Assembly: GCA_017444985.1 (NCBI GenBank)
Contig: JAFSVK010000117.1
Coordinates: forward strand, 1-33,860
Length of the DNA stretch: 33,860 nucleotides
Direction: 5' to 3'
From: Bacillota bacterium
GTDB taxonomy: Bacteria; Bacillota; Clostridia; Lachnospirales; CAG-274
The notes under the pieces were generated by a model. It saw only the letters and a program-made list of their open reading frames with translations, did no database searches and was not told the origin of the DNA. A program made the position numbers and the translations under genes. Of the stretch, positions 6,683-14,834 are shown in pieces (the stretch's first letter is position 1; each line of letters begins with the position of its first letter).

Positions 6683-9271
6683 TTAATTTAAAGCAGGTGC
6701 AGTCGGGGACTTGAAAATCGTTATTCTGGCATTTTCGGCTTCAAGGGTATAACCCATAGCTTTTAACCGGTCCGTAAAGCCTTCATAGTTTTCCATACCG
6801 TTTTTCTGCATAGCGTAATAATCCGTAAACTCATCTTCATACTTGTACATATACAACTTTTCATGTTTTACAAGATGAGGAAGAAGGAAGGTCTCACTTG
6901 TTATGGAAACACCGTAAGGTATTCTCTTAAGCAGAGCTTCGTTACTCTCATATATTTCGGGATTGTTATCATAAGCCTTCTTTGAATAGAAAAGATCACC
7001 CTTATATGTATATACGCTTAAAGCAGAGCCAACAAGTACCGTTATTATAACCGTGTTTTTTATCTTCACCGAAAGATTTTCTATGTTTAAACAGTACAAA
7101 TACATTAAAAGAGATACCGTACCGAAAACATACTGATAACCAATCTGGTGCTGATAAGAATAGCTTGTTACAAGGTTTATAAGTAAGAACGGGATTATAA
7201 GAGTAAAATTCCATATCTTTTTGTTAAGAAGAGGAACAAATAACAATACCCCTAATGTATAGAGCAAGAACTCTACAGTATCACCGTTGAAGCAGGTGCT
7301 TAGCACAAGCCCGGGAGCAAGAGCCATATTCTTAAACATCGTTACAACGCCCTTTTCTCCCGAAAGATAATACATTCCGTAGTGGGAGTCCATAAGACCT
7401 TTTCCGAAGTGGGCGATAGCTGCCATTACCGCACCGAAGTAAACCCCCGTAGCAAGAAATACTATAATACCATGTTTATATTCCTTCTTGGCAAATATTT
7501 CATACAAAGCTATGGCAAATACATATATGGCGGCATCTTCTTTTATAAAAAGAGAAAGGACCATAAATATATACATAGGCTTATATTTCTTTACTTCAAA
7601 GAAGTAAAGCATAAATAAAAGCATGGGTGGCAAAAAGGCATTTTCATGAAAATCATAATAAAGTGGTGCCGAAATTGCGGGTAAACACAAGAATGTTAAG
7701 CTTATAAGTATATTTTGAAGATTTTTACCTTCGTTCTTTTTCTTGCAAAGCAAATACAAAGGGAAAACTCCCGCTCCCGCTATACAAGATTGACACACAA
7801 GTAATGTTTCCGGTGTCCTGAATATAAAATATATAGGCAACAATATGTAGTATATAGGCGAAAAATGGATATAGAAGTGACTCATAAGTTCATTTCTTTC
7901 CACCGTGGTCACAGGCATACCTGTTTTTGCCATATTTTCATACATTTGTGCAAATATTCCGAAGTCGAAATTAGATGCTCCGAAAGTTTTATATCTGTAT
8001 ACGGTAGCTATGGAAAATACACCCGCAAATATAAGATAAGCCAAAGCAACTATCCCAAAGGATACTTTATCGTTTATCTTTATCTTATCCATACCTAAAT
8101 TGTCATTTCGACACAGATAGTAGGTAAAGATACCCACAAGCGCTGTGATACCTGCCGTAAAATATATACTCCTGTTGTTATGAGTTATAAGCATAAAAGC
8201 AAATATAATAACAACTATCTCCGAAAAAATGTATACAAGCTGTTTTTTCGTAGTAAGGAGCCTTATAAATAAAAGCACATTAAATATAAGAGCCGCTATA
8301 AGTAAAAACAGAGGTACATCCACATTGTTTATAAATGCAATGGTATCTATGTTTATGGAGTTGTTTTTTACAGCTATCAGAGAAGATGCAATATAGGAGG
8401 AAAATACTCCCAATGCAAGCTCTTCTTTTATATTTGCATTCTTTATGTTCTTCTTTACAAAGGATGTACTTTTACCTACAAGGAAAACAAGAGCCGAGTA
8501 CACCAAAAAGCCTACAAATACATACAGTAGATTTCTTGCGGCCGAAGAAAAAAGGAAAACATGTATAAGCCCCAAATACAGTATTGCTCCCATAAGAAGC
8601 TGTGTGTTTTTGGAGAAAACATAAAAACACAGGCCTACAAGTATAGCAAAAGATAATATGTATACTACAGCATAATTATTTGAAACGGTACTTTCTATTG
8701 TAAAGCCTTTGAAAGCAAAAGAGCCGTGACCTCTGTAGGCTGTCCTTACCTCAAAAGACTTATCTTTCATATCTTCTCCCAGCTTAAATTCGAAGCTGTG
8801 CTTGCCCTTACCCGCAGGAAGTACATCCCTTGCCAACTCTCTAACACCGTAATCTCTAGTACACTGTATCTCAATATCAACATCCGATTCATACAGAGCT
8901 GTAAGCTTGTATGTGCCACTGTTAAGGCTGATATAAGGACCGTAGGTAAACACTCCGTTATACTCGGGCTCATTTTTAATTTCCGTAGCACCATTGTTAT
9001 AGTTTGAGGAAATATCCCCACTGCCGAAAGACATTGGCACAAAATTCTGCTTTATAAAAAGAAGAGCCAATATTACTATAAAAACAAAGCCGAAGAGAAA
9101 TGAGATCCTCTTTCCCTCTTTAGCTATAAGTGAGGCTAAGGAAGTTTTTAGATCCGTCTTTATTTTCTCGGTATTTTCCGATGTCTGAGTGATATTTTCC
9201 TTATTATCTTTATTTATATCGATACTGTTTTCTGTATCTTTTTTTGAAATATTTTTATTTTTCTTTGCCAC
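6683..9271 (-). CDS. DUF2079 family polytopic membrane protein
   Basis: An 862-residue protein with a charged, Lys/Asn-rich cytoplasmic N-terminus (about 50 residues), one membrane segment, a short outside beta domain (about residues 85-190), then more than ten membrane helices. The region YKTFGASNFDFGIFAQMYENMA and the later LLPIYFIF and FHENAFLPP segments match the DUF2079 family, whose topology resembles glycosyltransferase-C (mannosyltransferase-like) membrane enzymes. The exact reaction is unknown. The start is set at GTG 9271, six bases after AAGGAG; an ATG seven codons upstream lacks a ribosome binding site. It has its own consensus promoter and is a single-gene transcript. Confidence 0.85.
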   Translation of the reverse strand: MAKKNKNISKKDTENSIDINKDNKENITQTSENTEKIKTDLKTSLASLIAKEGKRISFLFGFVFIVILALLFIKQNFVPMSFGSGDISSNYNNGATEIKNEPEYNGVFTYGPYISLNSGTYKLTALYESDVDIEIQCTRDYGVRELARDVLPAGKGKHSFEFKLGEDMKDKSFEVRTAYRGHGSFAFKGFTIESTVSNNYAVVYILSFAILVGLCFYVFSKNTQLLMGAILYLGLIHVFLFSSAARNLLYVFVGFLVYSALVFLVGKSTSFVKKNIKNANIKEELALGVFSSYIASSLIAVKNNSINIDTIAFINNVDVPLFLLIAALIFNVLLFIRLLTTKKQLVYIFSEIVVIIFAFMLITHNNRSIYFTAGITALVGIFTYYLCRNDNLGMDKIKINDKVSFGIVALAYLIFAGVFSIATVYRYKTFGASNFDFGIFAQMYENMAKTGMPVTTVERNELMSHFYIHFSPIYYILLPIYFIFRTPETLLVCQSCIAGAGVFPLYLLCKKKNEGKNLQNILISLTFLCLPAISAPLYYDFHENAFLPPMLLFMLYFFEVKKYKPMYIFMVLSLFIKEDAAIYVFAIALYEIFAKKEYKHGIIVFLATGVYFGAVMAAIAHFGKGLMDSHYGMYYLSGEKGVVTMFKNMALAPGLVLSTCFNGDTVEFLLYTLGVLLFVPLLNKKIWNFTLIIPFLLINLVTSYSYQHQIGYQYVFGTVSLLMYLYCLNIENLSVKIKNTVIITVLVGSALSVYTYKGDLFYSKKAYDNNPEIYESNEALLKRIPYGVSITSETFLLPHLVKHEKLYMYKYEDEFTDYYAMQKNGMENYEGFTDRLKAMGYTLEAENARITIFKSPTAPALN

Positions 9272-9334
9272 TTTTTTCTCCTTAATATACATTAACGGTT
9301 TTATCTGTATCTTTGTTACAACACAACAAAGCTG

Positions 9335-9363
9335 ATTATATCATTTTTGCATATACCGGTCAA
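9335..9363 (-). promoter_or_regulatory. Promoter of the DUF2079 gene
   Basis: TTGACC (9363-9358) and TATAAT (9340-9335) with a 17-base spacer on the minus strand, just downstream of the RNase P terminator. This is one of the closest matches to the sigma-A consensus in the window. Confidence 0.85.
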
Positions 9364-9369
9364 TAGGTA

Positions 9370-9400
9370 AAAAATAAAAAACGCAGACTTTTGTCTGCGT
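9370..9400 (-). terminator. Terminator of RNase P RNA
   Basis: On the minus strand the 8-bp stem ACGCAGAC / GTCTGCGT with a 4-base loop is followed by TTTTTTATTTTTT. This is a classic intrinsic terminator directly after the 3' end of rnpB. Confidence 0.92.
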
Positions 9401-9407
9401 AAAAATT

Positions 9408-9739
9408 ATGAGTCGGTCTGTAAGCCGAGTTCTGTCTTGGACGATCATCTATCTTGAAGTGTCGTCGCCGACACTTTCATGCGTTCTCTACCTAAGGCTT
9501 GGCGAGCAACCGTAACACCTTATACGAACTTGCTCCGAATGGGGTTTACAGAGCCGAAAATGTTGCCACTTTCGCGGTAGTCTCTTACACTGCCTTTCCA
9601 CCCTTACCGAAATACTTCGGCGGTTTATTTCTGTTGCACTTTCCTTGGAGTCGCCTCCACCTGACGTTATCAGGCATCCTGCTCTGTGGAGCTCGGACTT
9701 TCCTCACTCTGTAAGAGTGCGATCATCCGGCCGGCTCAT
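9408..9739 (-). ncRNA. rnpB: RNase P RNA (bacterial class A type)
   Basis: The minus strand contains the conserved RNase P core: GAGGAAAGTCCGAGCTCC near the 5' end, GGTAAGGGTGGAAAGGCAG in the middle, the universal GAGACTACCGCGAAAGTGGC-like region, and AGACAGAACTCGGCTTACAG at the 3' end. The two ends pair through ATGAG/CTCAT as helix P1. The RNA is the catalytic part of the enzyme that matures tRNA 5' ends. At 332 nt it fits the A-type rather than the B-type of Bacillus. Its 5' end is 2 bases after the stop of the upstream CBS-domain gene. Confidence 0.95.
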
Positions 9740-9741
9740 AA

Positions 9742-11061
9742 TTAAACAGCTTCTTTTTCCTGTTCTTTCTTTTCTACGGAACGAACGGTAACACTGGCTA
9801 TTCTGTTGTCCTCAACTTTTTCTATTTTGAAAACATAGCCTTTATATTCAACTTCGACACCCTCATCTTTTTCATCGGGTATCTTATCAAGCATACCTAC
9901 AAGAAAACCACCCAAAGACTCATATTCATCCTTGGGAAAATCAACTTCAAGTTCCTTTGAAACATCCTCTATTAAAGTAGCTCCCTCAATTCTCAAAGTA
10001 TCCTTTTCGATATGCTCTATCTCGGGTTCTTCTTCAACATCGTACTCATCCTGTATCTCACCCATGACCTCTTCTATAAGGTCTTCCATAGTTACTATAC
10101 CCTCTGTACCTCCATACTCATCGGTAACAACGGCTATATGTATCTTACGCTTTTGCATTTCCGAAAAAAGCTCATCCGTTTTCTTGGTATAAGGAACAAA
10201 ATAGGGTTTCATTATGATCGAAGATATGCTGAAGTTTTCTTTTCCTTCTTTGAGTATCTTGTATATAAAATCTTTTACATGGAGAATACCCGTAATGTGG
10301 TCTATATCCTCTCTGTACACGGGAATACGAGAGAACTTTTCATCAGCAAGCATTTCAACTATATCATCTATACTTGCATCCTCACTCAATGCCACAATAT
10401 CTTTTCTGTGAGTACATATCTCACCTACGGTCCTGTCGTCAAACTCAAAGATATTGCTTATCATTTCCATCTCATGTTCATCTATGGTACCCTGTTCACT
10501 GCCCATATCTGCCATAAGCAGTATTTCCTCTTCACTGACATCTTCTTCACTGTCGGGTTTATCTTTCATGGTTTTTGAAAGAAGAACATAAAGAAGATCC
10601 ATTACAAGGGAAATGGGTTTGAAAACGATACACACGGCAACGGTTACGATATTGAGCTTCTTAACAATAACATCGGGGTATCTGTTTGCAAGCATTTTAG
10701 GTATAAGTATACCCACAGCCGCATAAACCAGAGTTGCAACTATTATAATTACCGCAGCGGAAAGCCACATAGCAAGCAGAGTATCCGATTGAATATCCAT
10801 AAATACCCTTGTCATAGTCTGAAAAGGACTCATGGAGAGTATAAATCCCATAACAACAGCCATAAGAGAATTTGCAATGCTGAAAGCATTTATTTTTTTC
10901 TGTGCATTTTCCAAAATACTGTTAAGCTGAGTATTTCCTTCTGCGATATATTTTGCTTTTTTAAGATTAAGCACCGAATACGATGTTGACAATGCCGTTA
11001 CAATGCCCTTTATTATCATAATTACCGCAAGGGCGATAAGCTGCCCGGGTAAGTCATCCAC
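9742..11061 (-). CDS. HlyC/CorC (CNNM-type) membrane protein with CBS pair
   Basis: A 439-residue protein with an N-terminal CNNM/DUF21 membrane domain (helices at about 5-25, 60-80, 95-125 and 145-165), a tandem CBS pair (about 215-335, with IPVYREDIDHITGILHVKDF and TDEYGGTEGIVTMEDLIEEVMGE) and a C-terminal CorC/HlyC domain (about 350-430). The family is linked to Mg2+/Co2+ export, with the CBS pair binding nucleotides. The start is a GTG (11061) after AAGGGATGA. A strong promoter and a structured leader precede it, and the RNase P RNA follows after 2 bases. Confidence 0.88.
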   Translation of the reverse strand: MDDLPGQLIALAVIMIIKGIVTALSTSYSVLNLKKAKYIAEGNTQLNSILENAQKKINAFSIANSLMAVVMGFILSMSPFQTMTRVFMDIQSDTLLAMWLSAAVIIIVATLVYAAVGILIPKMLANRYPDVIVKKLNIVTVAVCIVFKPISLVMDLLYVLLSKTMKDKPDSEEDVSEEEILLMADMGSEQGTIDEHEMEMISNIFEFDDRTVGEICTHRKDIVALSEDASIDDIVEMLADEKFSRIPVYREDIDHITGILHVKDFIYKILKEGKENFSISSIIMKPYFVPYTKKTDELFSEMQKRKIHIAVVTDEYGGTEGIVTMEDLIEEVMGEIQDEYDVEEEPEIEHIEKDTLRIEGATLIEDVSKELEVDFPKDEYESLGGFLVGMLDKIPDEKDEGVEVEYKGYVFKIEKVEDNRIASVTVRSVEKKEQEKEAV

Positions 11062-11084
11062 TAAAAAATCATCCCTTTTTTATA

Positions 11085-11125
11085 AGCACCCGTAATATAC
11101 AGGGTTTCCCCGATTTTTCGGTGCT
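11085..11125 (-). promoter_or_regulatory. Structured 5' leader of the CNNM/CBS gene
   Basis: The transcript can form an outer stem AGCACC/GGTGCT that encloses two small hairpins, CCGAAAAATCGG and GGGAAACCC. It lies between the promoter and the start codon. It matches no riboswitch class I can name (not M-box or yybP-ykoY). It may be a regulatory or stabilising leader. Confidence 0.4.
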
Positions 11126-11143
11126 GTTATATTTTATTCAACG

Positions 11144-11172
11144 ATTTTACATTAAAGAAGTGTAAATGTCAA
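11144..11172 (-). promoter_or_regulatory. Promoter of the CNNM/CBS-rnpB transcript
   Basis: TTGACA (11172-11167) and TAAAAT (11149-11144) on the minus strand with a 17-base spacer. No comparable promoter is visible in front of rnpB itself, so this one may also supply RNase P RNA. Confidence 0.85.
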
Positions 11173-11200
11173 GTTAAAAATAGATTTCAACCACTCTTAT

Positions 11201-11356
11201 GGGGAGCTCTAAAAAGTGCTATTGAAGTAAAATTTAGATATTTGTTCGAGGACTAGGAAATGGCTCGAAGCCAATGTAGAGCATTGGTGAGAGACATTGA
11301 CGACGTACTCGGGCAAGATAGCCAATTTTACGATTTATGAGTTTTTAGAGGTGCCC
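11201..11356. mobile_element. MITE-like palindromic element, copy 1 (complete)
   Basis: A 156-bp non-coding element with imperfect 15-bp terminal inverted repeats (GGGGAGCTCTAAAAA and GGGCACCTCTAAAAA). It is flanked by TTAT at 11197-11200 and 11357-11360, consistent with a 4-bp target duplication. Inner arms (GTAAAATTG...TATCTTG and its complement) and a central CCAATG/CATTGG hairpin make most of it a long branched palindrome. A second copy, about 95% identical, lies inverted at 33720. The right TTAT contains the ftsQ stop codon (TAA on the minus strand). Confidence 0.85.
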
Positions 11357-12064
11357 TTATGTTATATACTCAAACGAAGCGTTAGCTCCCGTAAGATTAA
11401 GCTTACCCGCTACATTTGTATCAAGTTTTTTTACTACCTCTATAAGTGTAAGTATTTTTCTGTTGGCATTATCCATACTGCCAAACTCCACATCTATCTT
11501 GCCTACATATAAGTGAATATCTGTTATATCCGAAATATCCACCTCTACGATATCGGATAGTATGGAATATTTCTCAAAAAGCATGGAAAGATCTACCATG
11601 GTATTAAATCCCACACGGTTTTCTACTTTTAATTTTTCACCTATCTTGAAGTTTTGAAAATCAAGACCCGTAAGTACAGGCAGTTTCCACTTCATATCGG
11701 GACACACGTCTATTACCCTGCCATCATCATTTAAGTATAGGTAATCTCCCATGTATCGCACATAAGCTCTTACTTTATACTCCTTGACTCTCACAATTAT
11801 AGTGGAAGGAAAGGCTCTTTCAACGCTGGCGCTTTGAACGTATTTATTTTTTTTGATGTTGTCCGCAGAGCCCCAAGTATTAAAAAGCAGTATATTTTTA
11901 CCCTCACTATCTGTAAGCAACTGCCTTATTTCTTCCTCACTCAATATCTTGTTGCCCGTTATCATGATCTTTTCCACTCTAAATACAGGCAAAAAAAGCA
12001 TAGGAAGGCAAACTATTAATAAAAATAAAACAACTATTAATATTTTAACTGTTTTTCCTTTCAT
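11357..12064 (-). CDS. ftsQ: Cell division protein FtsQ/DivIB
   Basis: A 235-residue bitopic membrane protein. It has a short cytoplasmic start, one membrane helix (about residues 7-27), a POTRA domain starting FRVEKIMITGNKILSEEEI and including KYVQSASVERAFPSTIIVRVKE, then the FtsQ beta domain. It acts in the divisome with FtsL and FtsB. It is the last gene of the long nfnA operon and sits away from the usual mur/fts cluster. The ribosome binding site is weak (AGAGAGAACAGG). The stop codon coincides with the target duplication of the palindromic element, so the last residues (FEYIT) may have been set by the insertion. Confidence 0.85.
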   Translation of the reverse strand: MKGKTVKILIVVLFLLIVCLPMLFLPVFRVEKIMITGNKILSEEEIRQLLTDSEGKNILLFNTWGSADNIKKNKYVQSASVERAFPSTIIVRVKEYKVRAYVRYMGDYLYLNDDGRVIDVCPDMKWKLPVLTGLDFQNFKIGEKLKVENRVGFNTMVDLSMLFEKYSILSDIVEVDISDITDIHLYVGKIDVEFGSMDNANRKILTLIEVVKKLDTNVAGKLNLTGANASFEYIT

Positions 12065-12084
12065 TATCCTGTTCTCTCTTTCCC

Positions 12085-12774
12085 CTATTCCGTCGGAAAA
12101 AATACGGCACCTAAAACCGAGGCAACAACAGATGCTATAATAACGGTAAAGCCCGATGTTATAATATCTCTAACGGGTGTATAGTATCTTATACAGCTTA
12201 TAAATACTGCGATTGCCATAACAAAAAGTATTTTTTTATTGTCTCTTACGGGAGGCAATATTATAGCTATAAACATACCGTATATAGCTATTCCAAGGGA
12301 GGCTGTAAGTATATCGGGCAGTACATTTCCGAGTATAGCACCGAAAAGTGTACCGAAACACCAACCTAAAACAGGTGTAAGTATAAGTCCGTACATATAC
12401 AGTTTACTTACACTTTTGTTCTTCCCCACAGCCACCGCAAATATCTCATCCGTAATACCGTAGCCTATTAAAAACCTTTTAGGGAGCGTTACCGTGTTGT
12501 CGCACTTTTGAGAAACTGCTATAGACATAAGAGAATATCTTAGGTTTATAACAAGTTGCGCCGCTACCATTTCAAAACAGGACCCACCTGCCGTCATTAT
12601 ATCAAGACCCGCAAACTGTCCAGCAGATGTTAGACAAAATAAAGACACAAAAACAGCCTGCCATATATAAAGACCTGCCTTTACAGCCGCAAGACCAAAG
12701 GTAAAGCTTACCGAAAAATATCCCAAGGCTATAGGAATACCGTCATTTATACCCTTTTTGAAACTTTTATCCAT
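12085..12774 (-). CDS. azlC: AzlC family permease (branched-chain amino acid export type)
   Basis: A 229-residue polytopic membrane protein with the AzlC pattern: GINDGIPIALGYFSVSFTFG at the N-terminus, LTSAGQFAG, and NLRYSLMSIAVSQK. AzlC normally works with the small AzlD partner in export of branched-chain amino acids and analogues. No azlD follows: the next gene, ftsQ, begins 20 bases on. The start codon comes one base after the stop of the lipoprotein gene, with no clear ribosome binding site, so translation is probably coupled. Confidence 0.88.
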   Translation of the reverse strand: MDKSFKKGINDGIPIALGYFSVSFTFGLAAVKAGLYIWQAVFVSLFCLTSAGQFAGLDIMTAGGSCFEMVAAQLVINLRYSLMSIAVSQKCDNTVTLPKRFLIGYGITDEIFAVAVGKNKSVSKLYMYGLILTPVLGWCFGTLFGAILGNVLPDILTASLGIAIYGMFIAIILPPVRDNKKILFVMAIAVFISCIRYYTPVRDIITSGFTVIIASVVASVLGAVFFPTE

Positions 12775-12775
12775 T

Positions 12776-13918
12776 TTACTTGCCGAATAAACATATAAAT
12801 ACGGGAGGATCGTTATTTAACTTAAGCATATATTTTATTGCAGTTTCAAGATCGGAACAAGGTTGAACGAAAAGTTCTTCTTCCTCGGAATAGTGAGCAA
12901 CAAATATTTTACCTGTTTTCTCGTACTCTATAAACATAAAAGCATCTGCATCGCAAACATAGATATCGCCGCTTTTATCCTCAGCTGTTACAGCTGTGCT
13001 GTCGGCTAATTCCTTTAAACACTTTTCTTTAAGCTCGGGAGTAAATCTTTTGCTGTATGAGGCTATGTTGTACTTAGGCAAAAGTCCCAACTCCACATCG
13101 GGATAAGCAAAATTAACTTCCTGTTTTGCATTTCCTCTTTTTTCAAGCTCCTTCATGAGAACTTGCCATTTTTCATCTCTGTATTCAAGTAAAAACTCTC
13201 TTACATCCTCTGTTTTTTCCTTGCTCCCTATAACAAGTACCGCATATTTATCATCATTTGAAATATGCTTTACATCATAAGGTTCGGGAAATGCCACGGC
13301 TTTTATAATATCTTGATAAGTTTTATCTCCCTTTTTGGGAACATTTATCTGACCATGGTCGAAGGAGTAATTCATCCTCATTTGTCTGTAATCCTGAAAA
13401 CTCATTGTTTTCGCACCGTACTGCGACGATGAAACATAATAACCTTCTTTTGTGTTGTAGGCAGAAAAAGGTGCCAAACCCTTGCCTTCATAAGAAGGGT
13501 CTATATCTTGAGGCTTTACAAGTATGATTTCCGTTTCAGCCTTAACATCATTGGCAATTGAAATATTGGCGGTATTGCATATTAAGTCTACGGTGATTTC
13601 CGAATCATCCGAAAGTCTGTTCATATTGCCGTAAAGGGATACTATACCGTCAGCGGCTTTGTTTTTTTGAAAATAATCATCTATTGCCGTGTTAAGAGTC
13701 TCTATCTCCGATTTATATTCATCTGTAAGTTCTTTATCCGACAAACCTATGGTATAGTTTACAACGCCCTCACCCGTAGCTGCCTCAATAGCTTCTTCTA
13801 CAGCCATCTCAGCCTTTTCTTCTTTGGTGATATTCTCTTTGGGCTTTTGTGCACAGCCTACACCGAACATAAGAACGGTAAAGCACAATAAAACAGTTTT
13901 TTTATATCTTATCAACAT
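12776..13918 (-). CDS. Lipoprotein of unknown function
   Basis: A 380-residue protein with an N-terminal lipoprotein signal (LLCFTVLMFGVGC, Cys about residue 22) followed by a Lys/Glu-rich linker. The mature part is mixed alpha/beta with no motif I recognise. The start is the ATG at 13918, six bases after GAGG; an ATG two codons earlier abuts the GAGG and is rejected. The first codons overlap the 3' end of the upstream gene for an acidic cytosolic protein, so the two are translationally coupled and may work together. Confidence 0.75.
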   Translation of the reverse strand: MLIRYKKTVLLCFTVLMFGVGCAQKPKENITKEEKAEMAVEEAIEAATGEGVVNYTIGLSDKELTDEYKSEIETLNTAIDDYFQKNKAADGIVSLYGNMNRLSDDSEITVDLICNTANISIANDVKAETEIILVKPQDIDPSYEGKGLAPFSAYNTKEGYYVSSSQYGAKTMSFQDYRQMRMNYSFDHGQINVPKKGDKTYQDIIKAVAFPEPYDVKHISNDDKYAVLVIGSKEKTEDVREFLLEYRDEKWQVLMKELEKRGNAKQEVNFAYPDVELGLLPKYNIASYSKRFTPELKEKCLKELADSTAVTAEDKSGDIYVCDADAFMFIEYEKTGKIFVAHYSEEEELFVQPCSDLETAIKYMLKLNNDPPVFICLFGK

Positions 13919-14318
13919 ACTCATCCTCTTTATCTTTTATAATATCATACACCGCCGTAAGTTGTGCATAGTGTCGGGAAAGTATATCCTTTATCACCCT
14001 TCTGTTTTCTTCCGGCTCTTCGCTGTAATTTACCGTAACTTCCCATACGGGATTATAATCATCCTCTTCATCGGAAAAATCCACTATATTTTCAAAGCAA
14101 TCTCTGTCGTAATAGTCATATATGGCAGAATACTCCCAATCCTTTACCTCATTTTCGGTAGTGAGCTTTATATGGAGATACCTTTTTCCGTCTTCTTCAT
14201 CCACCGCAAAAATATTAAGAAGATTTTCGGTATGTTCCTCTATTTCAATAGTCTGCAATTCCTTTTCAAGAAATCCGCTTTCCTTGTTTTTAAGCATTAT
14301 AACTATAAGTGTTTCCAA
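13902..14318 (-). CDS. Acidic conserved-looking protein of unknown function
   Basis: A 138-residue, strongly acidic protein with no membrane segment or signal peptide and no recognised domain. The start is a TTG at 14318, six bases after GGGAGG. It is followed by an overlapping lipoprotein gene and preceded by trmL, all in the same operon. The C-terminus (IIKDKEDEYVDKI) overlaps the start of the lipoprotein. Confidence 0.7.
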   Translation of the reverse strand: METLIVIMLKNKESGFLEKELQTIEIEEHTENLLNIFAVDEEDGKRYLHIKLTTENEVKDWEYSAIYDYYDRDCFENIVDFSDEEDDYNPVWEVTVNYSEEPEENRRVIKDILSRHYAQLTAVYDIIKDKEDEYVDKI

Positions 14319-14332
14319 GATTTGCCTCCCGA

Positions 14333-14830
14333 TTATATTTCACTCCAGTTATGATCATGTAACTGTCCCTGCATAAGAAAGTTTTTAAAATTTTGTTGTC
14401 TCATGGCTTCGTACAAAACTATGGCAACGGAATTGCCAAGGTTTAAGGACCTGTATTTTTCATACATGGGTATTCTTATACAGTTTTTCTTATTTTCTAT
14501 AAGTATGTCCTCGGGTATACCGCTGCCCTCACTGCCAAACATTATAAAATCATCTTCGTTATACTTAACATCGCTATAAGTATTAAGTGCCTTTGTGGTA
14601 GCAAAGTATATTGTTATATTGGGGTTTTTTCGGCAAAAATCCTCGTAGTTATCATAATATTTAACATCAAGGTCGTACCAATAATCCATACCCGCTCTTT
14701 TTAAATTTTTATCGGTTATCTTAAAACCCAAGGGTTCTATAAGGTGAAGCTTTGTTCCCGTAGCGGCACAGGTCCTACCGATGTTGCCTGTGTTTTGAGG
14801 TATTTCGGGACAATGCAAAACGATATTCAT
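14333..14830 (-). CDS. trmL: tRNA (cytidine/uridine-34-2'-O)-methyltransferase TrmL
   Basis: A 165-residue SpoU-family (SPOUT) methyltransferase that uses SAM to methylate the 2'-O of the wobble base in certain tRNA-Leu species. Visible motifs are MNIVLHCPEIPQNTGNIGRT (motif 1), FGSEGSGIP (motif 2) and IPMYEKYRSLNLGNSVAIVLYEA (motif 3), which form the knotted SAM site. The length is typical. The start at 14830 follows GGAGG by nine bases; the eight codons upstream in frame have no site and overlap the exonuclease gene. Confidence 0.92.
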   Translation of the reverse strand: MNIVLHCPEIPQNTGNIGRTCAATGTKLHLIEPLGFKITDKNLKRAGMDYWYDLDVKYYDNYEDFCRKNPNITIYFATTKALNTYSDVKYNEDDFIMFGSEGSGIPEDILIENKKNCIRIPMYEKYRSLNLGNSVAIVLYEAMRQQNFKNFLMQGQLHDHNWSEI

Positions 14831-14834
14831 TATT

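Noticed and set aside
9499..9714. Plus-strand ORF in the RNase P region
   Set aside because: The region is the RNase P RNA on the minus strand; the ORF is a chance open frame in a structured RNA gene.
11201..11356. CRISPR or riboswitch in the ftsQ downstream region
   Set aside because: There is no repeat-spacer pattern, and terminal inverted repeats, flanking TTAT and a second inverted copy fit a mobile element better.
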